From positions 57,726,735 through 57,790,734 of the forward strand of contig CM019070.1 of NCBI GenBank assembly GCA_009667805.1: a DNA stretch of 64,000 nt, written 5' to 3'. Below the pieces are notes generated by a model. It saw only the letters and a program-made list of their open reading frames with translations, ran no database searches and was not told the origin of the DNA. This document shows positions 34,601-46,600 of the stretch, piece by piece; positions within the stretch are counted from its first letter, which is position 1; the number at the start of each line of letters is the position of its first letter. Source of the DNA: Leptobrachium leishanense (taxonomy: Eukaryota; Chordata; Amphibia; Anura; Megophryidae). The position numbers and the translations under genes were made by a program.

Positions 34601-37600
34601 CCTTAGAGTGGTCGGCACGACTAGACAGACTACTAGAATGGCAGTACAGAGCACATACAAGAGAGACGTCACGGATCCTCTGCTTATCTGACTAGTGGTC
34701 CCTAGACGCAGGACACTCTCTACCCTTCCGATCCTTAGAGTGGTCGGCACGACTAGACAGACATAGAATGATACACAAGACCTTAGAATAATTAGCTCTT
34801 CCAAGACCCTAACAACACAAGGGGTAGTCTGATGTGTGCTTAGGGTGCCACACAGACTGACCTCAATACCAGAATTAGAAGAGTTAATGCCAATACCAGG
34901 GGTTACGCACAGAATGGTTCGTTCGCCAATGCCAAGGATCATACACAGAGTGGTTCGTTCGCCAATGCCAGGGGTCATACACAGAATCGTTAGTTTGCCA
35001 ATGAAGGGTCATACACAGAATCGTTAGTTTGCCAATGCCAAGGGTCATACACAGAATCGTTAGTTTGCCAATGCCAAGGGTCATACACAGAATCGTTAGT
35101 TTGCCAATGCCAAGGTCATACACAGAATCGTTAGTTTGCCAATGCCAAGGGTCATACACAGAATCGTTAGTTTGCCAATGCCAGGGGTCATACACAGAAT
35201 CGTTAATTAGCCAAAATATACAAGAGCTCTGCGGGAAGTAACTACCACGTCAGGGCACCGGCGTCTCTGTGAGTCTGGGCTTTAAACCCGGCGGGTCCGC
35301 GTCTCCCCGCCAGGCCCCGCCCCCCGGCGTCCCACGTGTGCGGAAGCGACCGCAATATCACTCGGCGCCTGGCCAGCGAGCAGCGAGGAAGCTGCTGCCA
35401 GGCGCCGGGGGGGTGCGGGGGCACCGTGACAGAACCCCCCCTCTACGGGCGGCCACTGGACGACCCCCAGGAGCGCGGGGATGAGCCAAATAGAAAGCCC
35501 TCACCAACCGAGGAGCATGAACCTCAGTAGCCGGGAGCCAAGAGCGATCCTCTGGACCGTAGCCCACCCAGTCAACCAAGTACTGAAGGACCCCCCTAGA
35601 AACCCTGGCGTCCAGAATGGCCTCAACTTCAAACTCCTCCTCGCCCTCCACAGAGACAGGAGGAGGGGGGACACGGACCCTGGTGTACCGATTACACAAG
35701 AGTGGTTTTAAAAGGCTCACGTGGAACACATTGTGTATCCTGATATGGGAGGGCAGTGCCAAAGCATAGGAGACCGGATTGATTCGCCGCAGAATCTTAT
35801 AGGGCCCTATGTATCTGGGTGCCAGTTTCATAGAGGGTACTAAGAGCTTGATGTTCCGTGAAGAAAGCCAAACCCTGTCCCCAACTTGATACACGGGTGC
35901 CGGCCTCCTGTGTCTGTCGGCCTTGATCTTCTGGATACCACTGCTATCCTCCAGTGCCCTTTTAACCCTTCCCCAAGTTTCTTTCAATGACGCTAAATGC
36001 TCATCCAGAGCAGGAATCGCGGTATCAGGAAACGTAGCAGGGAGCACGGGAGGATCAAAACCGTAAACAGTGAAGAAAGGGGAATGTCCTGTGGCTTCGC
36101 TCACTGCACTGTTCAAGGCATACTCTGCCCACGGTATCAGGTCTGACCAGTTATCTTGTCGTTCGGATATAAAGCACCTGAGATATTTCTCTATATTTTG
36201 ATTGGCTCGTTCTGCTGCTCCGTTGGTCTGGGGGTGATAGGCCGAAGAGAAGGATAGGTCTATCCCCACATTCTTGCAAAACCCTTTCCAGAATCTGGAG
36301 ACGAATTGGGTCCCCCTATCAGAGACAATCCCAAGAGGAATACCGTGTATGCGGACCACATTGGTAATGAAAATGGGCACCAGTTCGGCTGCCGAAGGAA
36401 GTTTCCGAAGAGGAACATAGTGACCCATTTTGGAGAATCGATCAATGACCGTGAGTATTACAGTATTCCCTTTTGACTCGGGTAACTCTACTATAAAATC
36501 CATAGCTAAATGCGACCATGGTCGTTCGGGGATTGGCAGAGGCTGGAGTAAACCAATGGGCGCTGTTTTGGGACTTTTATGTCTTGTGCACACCTCGCAC
36601 ACGGTTATGTAATCTTTAACATCACGGCGCACCGTGGGCCACCAGAGGAGTTTACGTATACTAGACACTGTTTTGGTGATCCCCATATGCCCAGAGGTTT
36701 TGTTATCATGATAAAGTTTTAGTACTTCTTCTCTTTCGTTCTCAGGTACAAAGAGTTTCGCAGGAGGTCTCCCCCCAGGAGCTGTACCCTGGGCGGTCTG
36801 CAATCTTAACATCAGAGGAGACGAGACACTAATCGTGGTAAGGGCTATAATTCTTTCCTGGGGTACAATGGGATGCTGATCTTGGATGTTATGTTCGTAG
36901 GATTCGTATTGTCTTGACAATGCGTCTGCTTTAATGTTTCTTGACCCAGGTCTATATGTGAGGACGAAATTAAAGCTTGAAAGAAACAACGACCATCTCG
37001 CTTGTCTGGCATTTAACCGTTTAGCGTCTCCAATGTACGTAAGATTCTTATGATCGGTTATGATGACAATGGGGTCCCTAGACCCCTCCAATAAGTATCT
37101 CCATTCCGTCAAGGCTGCGATAACTGCTAACAACTCTCTATTTCCGATATCATAGTTCCTCTCTGCCGGGGACAACTTTCGGGAATAGAAGCCGCATGGA
37201 TGCAAGGGTTTGTCGGGTGCCTCCCTTTGGGACAAGACTGCACCAAGACCTAGCTCGGAGGCGTCAACTTCAACCTGGAAAGGCAGAGCCGGATCTGGAT
37301 GTCGGAGAACAGGGGCAGTTGTGAATGCCTGTTTAAGTGCCTCAAAGGCTTGACTGGCCTGGGGTGTCCATTTCTGATTCGCCACCCCTTTTTTAGTCAT
37401 AGCCGTGAGGGGAGCTACCAAGGCCGAAAAGTTTTTAATGAACCTCCGGTAGTAATTAGTAAACCCCAGAAACCTCTGGATGGCTTTAAGCCCTTGGGGT
37501 AAAGGCCAGTCAAGAATCGCTGAGAGTTTTTTAGGATCCATTTGGAAACCCTCAGGGGTTATTATATACCCAAGGAAGTGCACTGTCTCTATGTCGAATA

Positions 37601-40600
37601 AGCATTTCTCTAGTTTACAATATAACCCAGCCTTCAATAATCTCTTCAACACTTGTTGCACATGGACGTGATGGGTGTCCTTATCAGGAGAGTATATCAG
37701 GATGTCGTCCAGATATACTATAACGAACGTTTGCAGAAAGTCCCTTAGGGTGTCGTTTATGAGGTCCTGAAAAACGGCTGGCGCGTTACATAACCAAAGG
37801 GCATCACCAAGTATTCATAATGCCCGCTACGTGTATTAAAAGCCGTTTTCCATTCATGCCCCTTCTTAACCCTGACCAGGTTGTACGCTCCGCGTAAATC
37901 AAGCTTCGTATAAATACGGGCCCCTTTTAATCGGTCGAACAATTCTGTTATAAGAGGTATTGGATATGCATTTCTTATGGTAATCCTATTCAAACCTCTA
38001 TAATCGATGCAAGGTCGCAGGTCACCCTCTTTTTTGGAAACGAAAAAGAAACCTGCTCCTGCTGGAGAGGAGGATCGTCTGATAAATCCTCGCTCTAGAT
38101 TCTCCCTTATATATTCCTCCATAATGTCGTTTTCCTTTTGTGACAAAGGGTATACGTGTCCTCTAGGAGGCATAGTACCAGGGAGCAACTCTATAGCACA
38201 GTCATAAGGACGATGCGGTGGTAGGACCTCAGTCCTGGTTTTAGAGAACACCTCCTTTAGCGCCATATAACATTCAGGGACTTCGGTGGACAAAGGAGGT
38301 GCTGTAGCAATATTGAGGCTACCAATCACATTAACCCTGCCCAGGCACTTTGACTGGCAACTAGGACCCCAACACTTTATATCTCGCTGGGCCCAATCAA
38401 TCACCGGGTTATGCTCTATTAACCATGGGAACCCAAGAACGACAGGACATGAGGGAGAGTCGATAATCTGGAATCGTATGGTTTCACGGTGCAGAACTCC
38501 CGTAGTCATGCATACATCAATAGTGTCGTGAGTGATATGGGGACATGACAGGGGTTTTCCGTCTATGGCTTCCACCATTAGAGGCCTCTCCTTTAGAACC
38601 AGAGGTAAGAGGTTTTTGGCGGCAAAACATCTGTCCATAAAATTACCTGAGGCTCCAGAGTCTAGGAATGCCTCAGTCTCGAGGTGAACCCCCTCCAGAG
38701 GAGGGGGATAGGTACCAGAATCCGGGTTTTTTTTTTTTCATCGTCCACAAAGGAGGCATACAGAGAACCGATAACCTGGGTATTGGCTGTTCTTTGACCT
38801 GATTTGTTAGTCTCACCCCTGCTACCCCTGGGTCTCTGAGGACATTGAAGGCGGAAATGATCTGCCCCGCACAATAAAAGCAGAGCCCCCTTTCTTCTTC
38901 TGTGAGCTCTTTCTGCCTCTGAAATACCCGTTTTTCCTATCTGCATGGGTTCAACGGCCGGTACATCAGTCTTTGCGGTCTCCGGGTTGCCTGATGTAGT
39001 GGTGTGTCTGGGTACTAAGGGCAAAGGAGGCAGGACCCTTCTGGGTCTATCTCTGGGGTGTCTCCTTTCCCTGATTTGATCGTCCATGGCAATGCAGAAA
39101 TCAACCAAATGATCCAGATGTTCTGGTAATTTTAAGGGAGCCAACTCAAACATAAAAGCCTCGTTCAGGCCTTCGGTAAAGGCTAGGGTTAAAACGTCGT
39201 TCGGCCAGTGTACCTCAGAAGACAAAGTCTTAAACTCTATGGCATAGTCGGAGACCCTCCTATTACCCTGTTTGATGTGAAACAGGGATCTACCCGCATT
39301 GGTAGCCCTTCTAGAGGGATCAAAGGTACGCTTTAACTCGGAGGTAAAACCCTCATAGTCATAAATGATGGGTTTCTTATTCTCCCACAAGGGCGTGGCC
39401 CATAATAAAGCTTTTTCGGTTAGATGATTAATCAGATAGCCTACTTTGGCTTTATCAGACATACAGGACCCTGGATTGTTCTCGAACAAGATCTCGAGTT
39501 GGGTCAGAAAGCCCCGGCATAAGTTTGGTGTTCCATCATAGCGTACGGGTGCCTTCATACTGAGCCTACATCCCTCGGGAGCGGCCGAACTGACCCTAGG
39601 CACTACTGGGTCTGGAGGGCTTGCAGTTCCAGAACTGGATCGATTTAACAGGGTTTGCAGGGCAAGAGCAATCTGGTCCATTCTATGGTCCTGCTCTTCT
39701 TGTCTGGCTGCAATACGTGTCAACTGATTAGAGAGGTCTGCGGGATCCATTGGCCCTGACGTAATGTCACGGATCCCCCTGATACTAGAGTGGTGGTCCC
39801 TATACGCAGGACACTCTCTACCCTTCCGATCCTTAGAGTGGTCGGCACGACTAGACAGACTACTAGAATGGCAGTACAGAGCACATACAAGAGAGACGTC
39901 ACGGATCCCTCTGCTTATCTGACTAGTGGTCCCTAGACGCAGGACACTCTCTACCCTTCCGATCCTTAGAGTGGTCGGCACGACTAGACAGACATAGAAT
40001 GATACACAAGACTTAGAATAATTAGCTCTTCCCAAGACCCTAACAACACAAGGGGTAGTCTGATGTGTGCTTAGGGTGCCACACAGACTGACCTCAATAC
40101 CAGAATTTAGAAGAGTTAATGCCAATACCAGGGGTTACGCACAGAATGGTTCGTTCGCCAATGCCAGGGGTCATACACAGAATCGTTAGTTTGCCAATGC
40201 CAAGGGTCATACACAGAATCGTTAGTTTGCCAATGCCAAGGGTCATACACAGAATCGTTAGTTTGCCAATGCCAAGGGTCATACACAGAATCGTTAGTTT
40301 GCCAATGCCAGGGGTCATACACAGAATCGTTAGTTTGCCAATGCCAAGGGTCATACACAGAATCGTTAGTTTGCCAATGCCAGGGGTCATACACAGAATC
40401 GTTAGTTAGCAAAATATACAAGAGCTCTGCGGGAAGTAACTACCACGTCAGGGCACCGGCGTCTCTGTGAGTCTGGGCTTTAAACCCGGCGGGTCCGCGT
40501 CTCCCCGCCAGGCCCCGCCCCCCGCGTCCCACGTGTGCGGAAGCGACCGCAATATCACTCGGCGCCTGGCCAGCGAGCAGCGAGGAAGCTGCTGCCAGGC

Positions 40601-43600
40601 GCCGGGGGGGTGCGGGGGCCACCGTGACAGGTTTGTTTTGTTTCTTCAGCTATGATGGCTTGCTTCACTGAATAGTGCAGCTCTTTGGATCTCATTTGAG
40701 AGTTGACGCAACAGATTCCAAATGCAAATATCAACTTGAAATTACTCTGGGCCTTTTATCTGCACATTGTAATTGGGGTAATGAAGAGAATATAGGACTC
40801 ATGTACCACCTGGCCATGGAACAGCTGAGAAGCCTATTGTCCCATTACTTTTGGTCCCTTAACAAGTGGGAGGCACAATCTTCAAACTGTGTAAGTCCTA
40901 CAACCGTTCACAGCTGAGTTGGATGTACATACCCTCAAAATAAAGCGGACAGTCTGCAGTTAAAGCACTTTGTGTTTGTTTCATTTCAACTCCATTTTGG
41001 TGGTGTATAGAGCCAAAGATGTTAGAATTGTGTCGATGTCCCAATATTTCTGGACCTGACTGTATAATAGTGCAGGGTGTATTGATTAAATATTGATGCA
41101 ATACTGTTAAGCTGTTCCACTCACAAATGTAGAGCCCTATCACTGGCTCTGAGTGGTTGAATGCATCTGGGTCCTTTTTCTTCTTGTTATTCTGAAGGTG
41201 ACCCACACCTTTCACAATCGATAGCTCCTCTTATTCATCAGATATAGAAGAAAGCATAGAGACAGAAAAAACTTTCTTGTGCAAATCCACCAATCGATAT
41301 AAAAAATAGTGCAAATAGAGTGTCAACTCACATTTGATGGAGCTTTTAGCCAAGCTCTGGGTGGTAATGCCTGTGGATTTGTTTAGTGCGTCAAATCCAC
41401 GAAAACCTCAATGAATTCCAGGACATAGGGACCAAATTGTAAAAAAACCTTTAATTAAAACATAAAATTATATTGAATCTGGCACATCCAGATAGCCAGG
41501 ATGCGTTTCGCCGCGTGCTGCGGCTTCCTCAGCTGGTTTACAGAGTATTGTATGGTACCAAATATATATAGTCCCCTTAATTGGGATAAAAAGTCCCCAC
41601 ATGTCCAGAGTCGATTGGCGTGCGTATTTGGTACCATACAATACTCTGTAAACCAGCTGAGGAATCCGCAGCACGTGGCGAAACGCGTCCTGGCTATCTG
41701 GCTGTGCCAGATTCAATACAATTTTATTATTTTATGTTTTAATTAAAGTTTTATTTTACAATTTGGTCCCTATGTCCTGGAATTCATTGAGGTTTTCGTG
41801 GATTTGACCCACTAAACAAAACCACAGGCATTACCACCCAGAGCTTGGCTAAAAGCTCCATCAAATGTGAGTTGACACTCTATTTGCACTATTTTTTATA
41901 TCGATTGGTGGATCTGCACAAGAAAGTTTTTTCTGTCTCTATGCTTTCTTCTATATCTGATGAATAAGAGGAGCTATCGATTGTGAAAGGTGTGGGTCAC
42001 CTTCAGAATAACAAGAAGAAAAAGGACCCAGATGCATTCAACCACTCAGAGCCAGTGATAGGGCTCTACATTTGTGAGTGGAACAGCTTAACAGTATTGC
42101 ATCAATATTTAATCAATACACCCTGCACTATTATATGTATTTTTTTATGCTTCTTTTATATAAAATTCGTGTGGATGATTCAAATCATGGGAACCACCTG
42201 AATACCAACAGGGTTATCCAAAGAGATTCGAAAAGTCACCGCACGTTCGGTGACTTTTCGTTCTCTTCAATTCGGTTCCTTTTGCCGATTGCATTTCGGT
42301 GACCCTGCGGTGTATTCAGCAAACAGCACAAGGTCCCCGAATTGCAGGGAAAGGCTGCCGCAAACCCGACGAAAAGTAACCGAATGCACGCTGAAAACAA
42401 GCAAAAACATCTGGATTAACCTTCGAAAAAGCCGAACAGGAGCCGAACAAGAGCCGAATCACACAGAGCCGAAGCAGCTGTGACGTGGAGGAGGCAGTGA
42501 ATAAATTAGCAAAACCATTTGTATGAATCTGTGAAAATAAAACGCTGTTTGCAAAGAAACTACTGAGCGAAAATGTCTGAAATTTTCACAGGAGGTCCAG
42601 GGAATGATAATAAAGAGGGCTGTTACAAAAAAAATAAGTAAACTGAAAAAAAAAAAAAAAAAAATCGGACTTTTAATTTTTTTTTAAAAAAATCTGAAAA
42701 ATGCTTAAAGTATCCTAAAAAATCTATAAATAAAGAGACTTTTTGCTGCAGAATTTTATAATGAACGGTTTATTAGATATTGAATTAAAACGGGAATATT
42801 TTTAACATTGAAGTCTATGGGATTCTCCTGAATAAATTTGCCGAATTAAACCACCGAATGGCAGAGCATTAGGGGAACCTTTCACTGCTGGTTTGTGTTC
42901 TCTGAATAGCCGAAGCAGTGCTTTTTCATGGGGTTTTCACTGCCCTCGAACAGGCACCGAACAGGCACCGTATGTTCAGGAAATTCGCCAGGATTTGGCG
43001 AATTGCCTACTCTCTGGATAGCCGAATGGTCAGGAAAGGTAACCGAACACTGATTTTCAGCGTTCGGTTACCTTTCTCAAGCAATTCGGATCTCTTTGGA
43101 TAACCCTGATAGAAGCGATTATCATCGCGCTACCAGATACGTATATCTAGTCTTCTAGTATTATTTGACAAACAAAATTGCAGATCATTTATGTTGCCCC
43201 CCTTTTCTGCGTTTAATTTTACATTAGCAATACCAGGCTTAGAGAAATTTAACATGTAAATGCCACACTGCTGAATTTCTCTGCAGAGAAATGGCGGTTC
43301 ATTTAGTCCCCTGTTTCTCAGTCTTTTTAATGCCAATAAGCCCCACAACCCATTTTTGGAAAGGCAACCGCCTGATCTAATTTATTCACCAGCCCTCAGA
43401 GTAAATCCTAATCAATATTTAGTTCCGAATTTAAAAAATGCAATCTATACATAATTACGGCCTTTATTTGATAGATTACCTATCCCGTGATCCAGATCAT
43501 CTCCAGTTGCGGTCCATGTCAAGACAATAGCCATCTCTTCTATCTTTGCTTTTAAGTCAGTTATTTTTTCTGGCTTATAGAGATCTGGTTGAACTTCATC

Positions 43601-46600
43601 AGGGACATTAGACAGCACAAACGAACTGCCTGAAGCTGTTCTGCTGATTGGTCCAACATTTATTCGTAGGTCACCTTCGGTAATTGACGGCCTCGGAGGA
43701 TACATAACAACCTCACCTGTAATGGAAAGCATTGCATTTTATTTATGTTTTACATATTCTTTGGAATACTGCAGAGTCAGCAGAATTGTGTTTGCAGCTG
43801 AAAAATAGTTTCATGATAATGCTGTGAGATCACGAGGAAAGAATAACGGAATTGAGTATTAAACTGAGATTTGATAAAGATCCAATGAAACATTGCCTGC
43901 CTGCATTCTAAGGATAAAGATATAAATCCATATATTTGCAGATATTTGCGGATATATTTTAAAATTGATGTATGCATGTTACAGTCTTTGGAGTTGGGCC
44001 CACAGCTTAGCACGTCATTTAGAGTAAGAATTTGTATTTTATTTCAGTAGTTTTTAAAATATATTAAATGTAATTTTTACAATTAAAGTATATGTTTCCA
44101 CAAATTATAAATTTACTGAAAAAGGCTCCTTTGTAGCAGGATTTAACCCATTCACTGCTGAGTCATTTCACCCCCCTGTGCTGAACTCATTTTACTGCTT
44201 TGTGTTCATCATGTTTAAATTATATATCGTTCTTTCCGGCAGATTCATAAAAATGCACAAAAAGGTGAATTTACATTCAAATGTTATTCAGTTAAATAAA
44301 ATAAACATTTTTTTCCACATTTTTGTCATCCGCGCCTTTGTGGTTATATATTCCATGGGGTATGCTTGTTAAAAAAAATTTTAAATGGGAACCTGTTACT
44401 GTATTTTGAAAATACGCGGTTTTATCTAAAAATGAAAAAACTAAATTTTTCGATAGTGCATTATTCTTCACATTATAATTGAAAAGTGAACAATAGTGCT
44501 GCATTACTAAATTATTATTTTTCTTTAAAAAAAATACAGATATTTTTTTTGTTTTACAGGTAACCTGGTCATGTTTGGTATTATTGGAAAGGCCATGCTT
44601 TGGCCGTTCCAAAGACACCAAATATGACCCTCTAACTGCCACCGATCGGGAGATAGGGGGGTTCAAATGACCACCCTATCTCCACCATATGATATCCCTT
44701 GGCAGCTAGGGGTTAATTCCCTAACCGATGTCATCGCGCGCATGCAACATGCTCAGCGCGTTGTCCGCATGGAGCGTGCCATCGCAACGAAGTGCTGAGC
44801 GCGTCCTCCGCAGCCAAGTGGTTAATAAACATTTGTAGGCCTATACATGTAATTTCTGTTTGTTTGCATGTACTCACTTTAAAACACTAATTTGCAAAAT
44901 AGAGATTAATTTGTAATATCAAGAAACAATAAAAATTATTCTAACAGTACAAAAAAGAAATAGCAAAATCATATTATAAATGCGAATTAATATATATGCC
45001 TTCAACTACCCGTTAAAATGTTCTTGCAAGTCCACATTGAATGTCACGGCCAACGAGAGGCTGTTGAAACCCAGTGGCAAGTATGAACTGGCAGTCCTTA
45101 CTTACAGCTAGCAACGGTGCATATAGACCCGTAACAAAATTATTATTTTATAAAATACTGTTATTTGTAAATCTTGTGTAGTGTTTTTATAAAGGTTTTA
45201 CCATTTTCTACGTATCCAGGTACATACAGAGCTCGATTCCTGGGCAGTGTTAGTCGAGCAGTGCCTTTGCTTTGAACTCTCACTTTCAAACTATGTCCTC
45301 CATTAGCTTTGAAACCAAAGAAGTATCTTGAATAGACACCATCATTTTTAATAACATCGCTACCTGAAATTAAATGGAAAGATCAAATGTTAGTTTCATT
45401 TGCCAATACAAACCAGTCATTAGAGATTGGACTTACTAATTGAGGACAATAACAGGGTTATTCAAAGAGAGCCGTATTGGCCCCGAAATTGCACCGAACA
45501 GTGAATTTCCCCGTACTGTGCCATTCGGCTATTCAAGAAGCTGGCAGTTCACAAAATATTGGCGAAATACAGTGATCTTCGGCAGCAGTGACATCCCCAT
45601 AGAAAAGTTATGGTTAATCCATTCAGAGAACACCGAACAGCAGAGAAATGTCAGTGAAATGTCCTAATTTTCGGTGGTTTCACTCTACAGGACTTTTATT
45701 ATTTGAGGAGTGTTTCAGAATACATGAAATAAAGAGAAAAAAAAAGGTAAGAAATAAAGAGAAAATGCTTTAGGGGTAAACTAATTCAAATTACCTGCTC
45801 CATTATCCAAAAGCTGTATGATTTCAGGACTCCCGGTTTGAGGTTCAATAATTGCTGTGACAATCACACCTGTTACTGGAAACTGCCCTTGGCTTACAAA
45901 AGCATAGACGATCATGGGGTTAGGGAACTCGTTTGTGTCTGTATTCATGTGAGCAGTTACAGTGATTGGAGGCACACTTGGATCAGCTGCCGTAGAGCTC
46001 ACAACCATACCTACAACTTGACTTTCTGTGAGAGGGTTGCATAAGTCATAATTCCAGGTTCCTCTCTAGTTGAAAAAAAATCCCTATTAGTATTACATCT
46101 TATAAAAGAAAACAAACTGCATTCTTTCGCATTCCATCAGAGATGTTTTCCCATTCGTATCAACAATTTGTGTAACAAAAACTACCTCAGCAGTTCCTGG
46201 GATTTCAAGTCTAGATGATTTGGCAGTTGAGTCAGAAGTGAAATGTGCGACATTATATACGTTTCCATTTGGATCTTCTAAAGTGATTGCCGGGACTGCG
46301 GTTTGCCATGTTACAAGGAAGAATGTGGAATTCCCCACTGTGCTGTCAATGAACACAGTATCACTCAAGCACTGGCCTAGCGAGAGAGTTAAGCTGTTGC
46401 TTTCAAGCTGCAAAAGAAGCACAAGCTTAATAAATCAAAAAAGAATACGTGGTCGACACTAACAGCGTTATTCAGATTGCGTGAAAAGCAGGAGAATGAA
46501 TGGAGAATAACTGGAGAATGAAAAATTGTAGGTCAAATTGGCCAAACCAGAAAAATTCTCCCTTTCATCTCACTTTCCAAATCGGCTATTTTGACCTAGA

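Larger units (their letters stand above)
34535..40629 (-). mobile_element. Chromovirus-type Ty3/Gypsy LTR retrotransposon inside the Tc1 element
   Basis: LTRs (TGTCACGG ... CCGTGACA) at 34535-35431 and 39765-40629 are flanked by the perfect 5-bp duplication GGTTT (34530-34534 and 40630-40634). Minus-strand gag, protease, reverse transcriptase, RNase H, integrase and chromodomain are all present. A purine run AGAGGGGGGGTTC abuts the 3' LTR at 35432. Confidence 0.94.
33317..41062 (-). mobile_element. Tc1-like DNA transposon, split by a Ty3/Gypsy element
   Basis: Inverted ends CAGTCAGGTCCAGAAATATT are flanked by TA (33315-33316 and 41063-41064). Without the nested LTR element it is about 1.65 kb, the usual Tc1 length. 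It encodes a transposase remnant on the minus strand. Confidence 0.92.
33128..43148. mobile_element. Fold-back (long palindrome) element hosting three further insertions
   Basis: The outermost insertion in the last CLCA intron. A 14-bp direct repeat AGTCTTCTAGTATT flanks it (33114-33127 and 43149-43162). Its own sequence is 33128-33314, 41065-42208 and 43109-43148. The left arm (33200-33314 plus 41065-41590) is the reverse complement of the right arm (about 41600-42208 plus 43109-43148). The centre near 41595 carries GAGGAAGCCGCAGCACG/CGAAACGCG words. No coding capacity was seen. Confidence 0.8.

Noticed and set aside
34884..35195. Open frames on both strands across the LTR repeats (also 40094-40421)
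   Set aside because: They are translations of the tandem repeat, open in several frames on both strands, with no start context or homology.
34884..35241. Regular 35-bp repeats that superficially resemble a CRISPR array
   Set aside because: Units are contiguous with no unique spacers, sit inside an LTR with a second copy at 40116-40421, and the DNA is a vertebrate genome.
40898..42201. A conserved small protein found twice ([13 protein letters not shown])
   Set aside because: The two frames are the two arms of the palindromic element, read on opposite strands.
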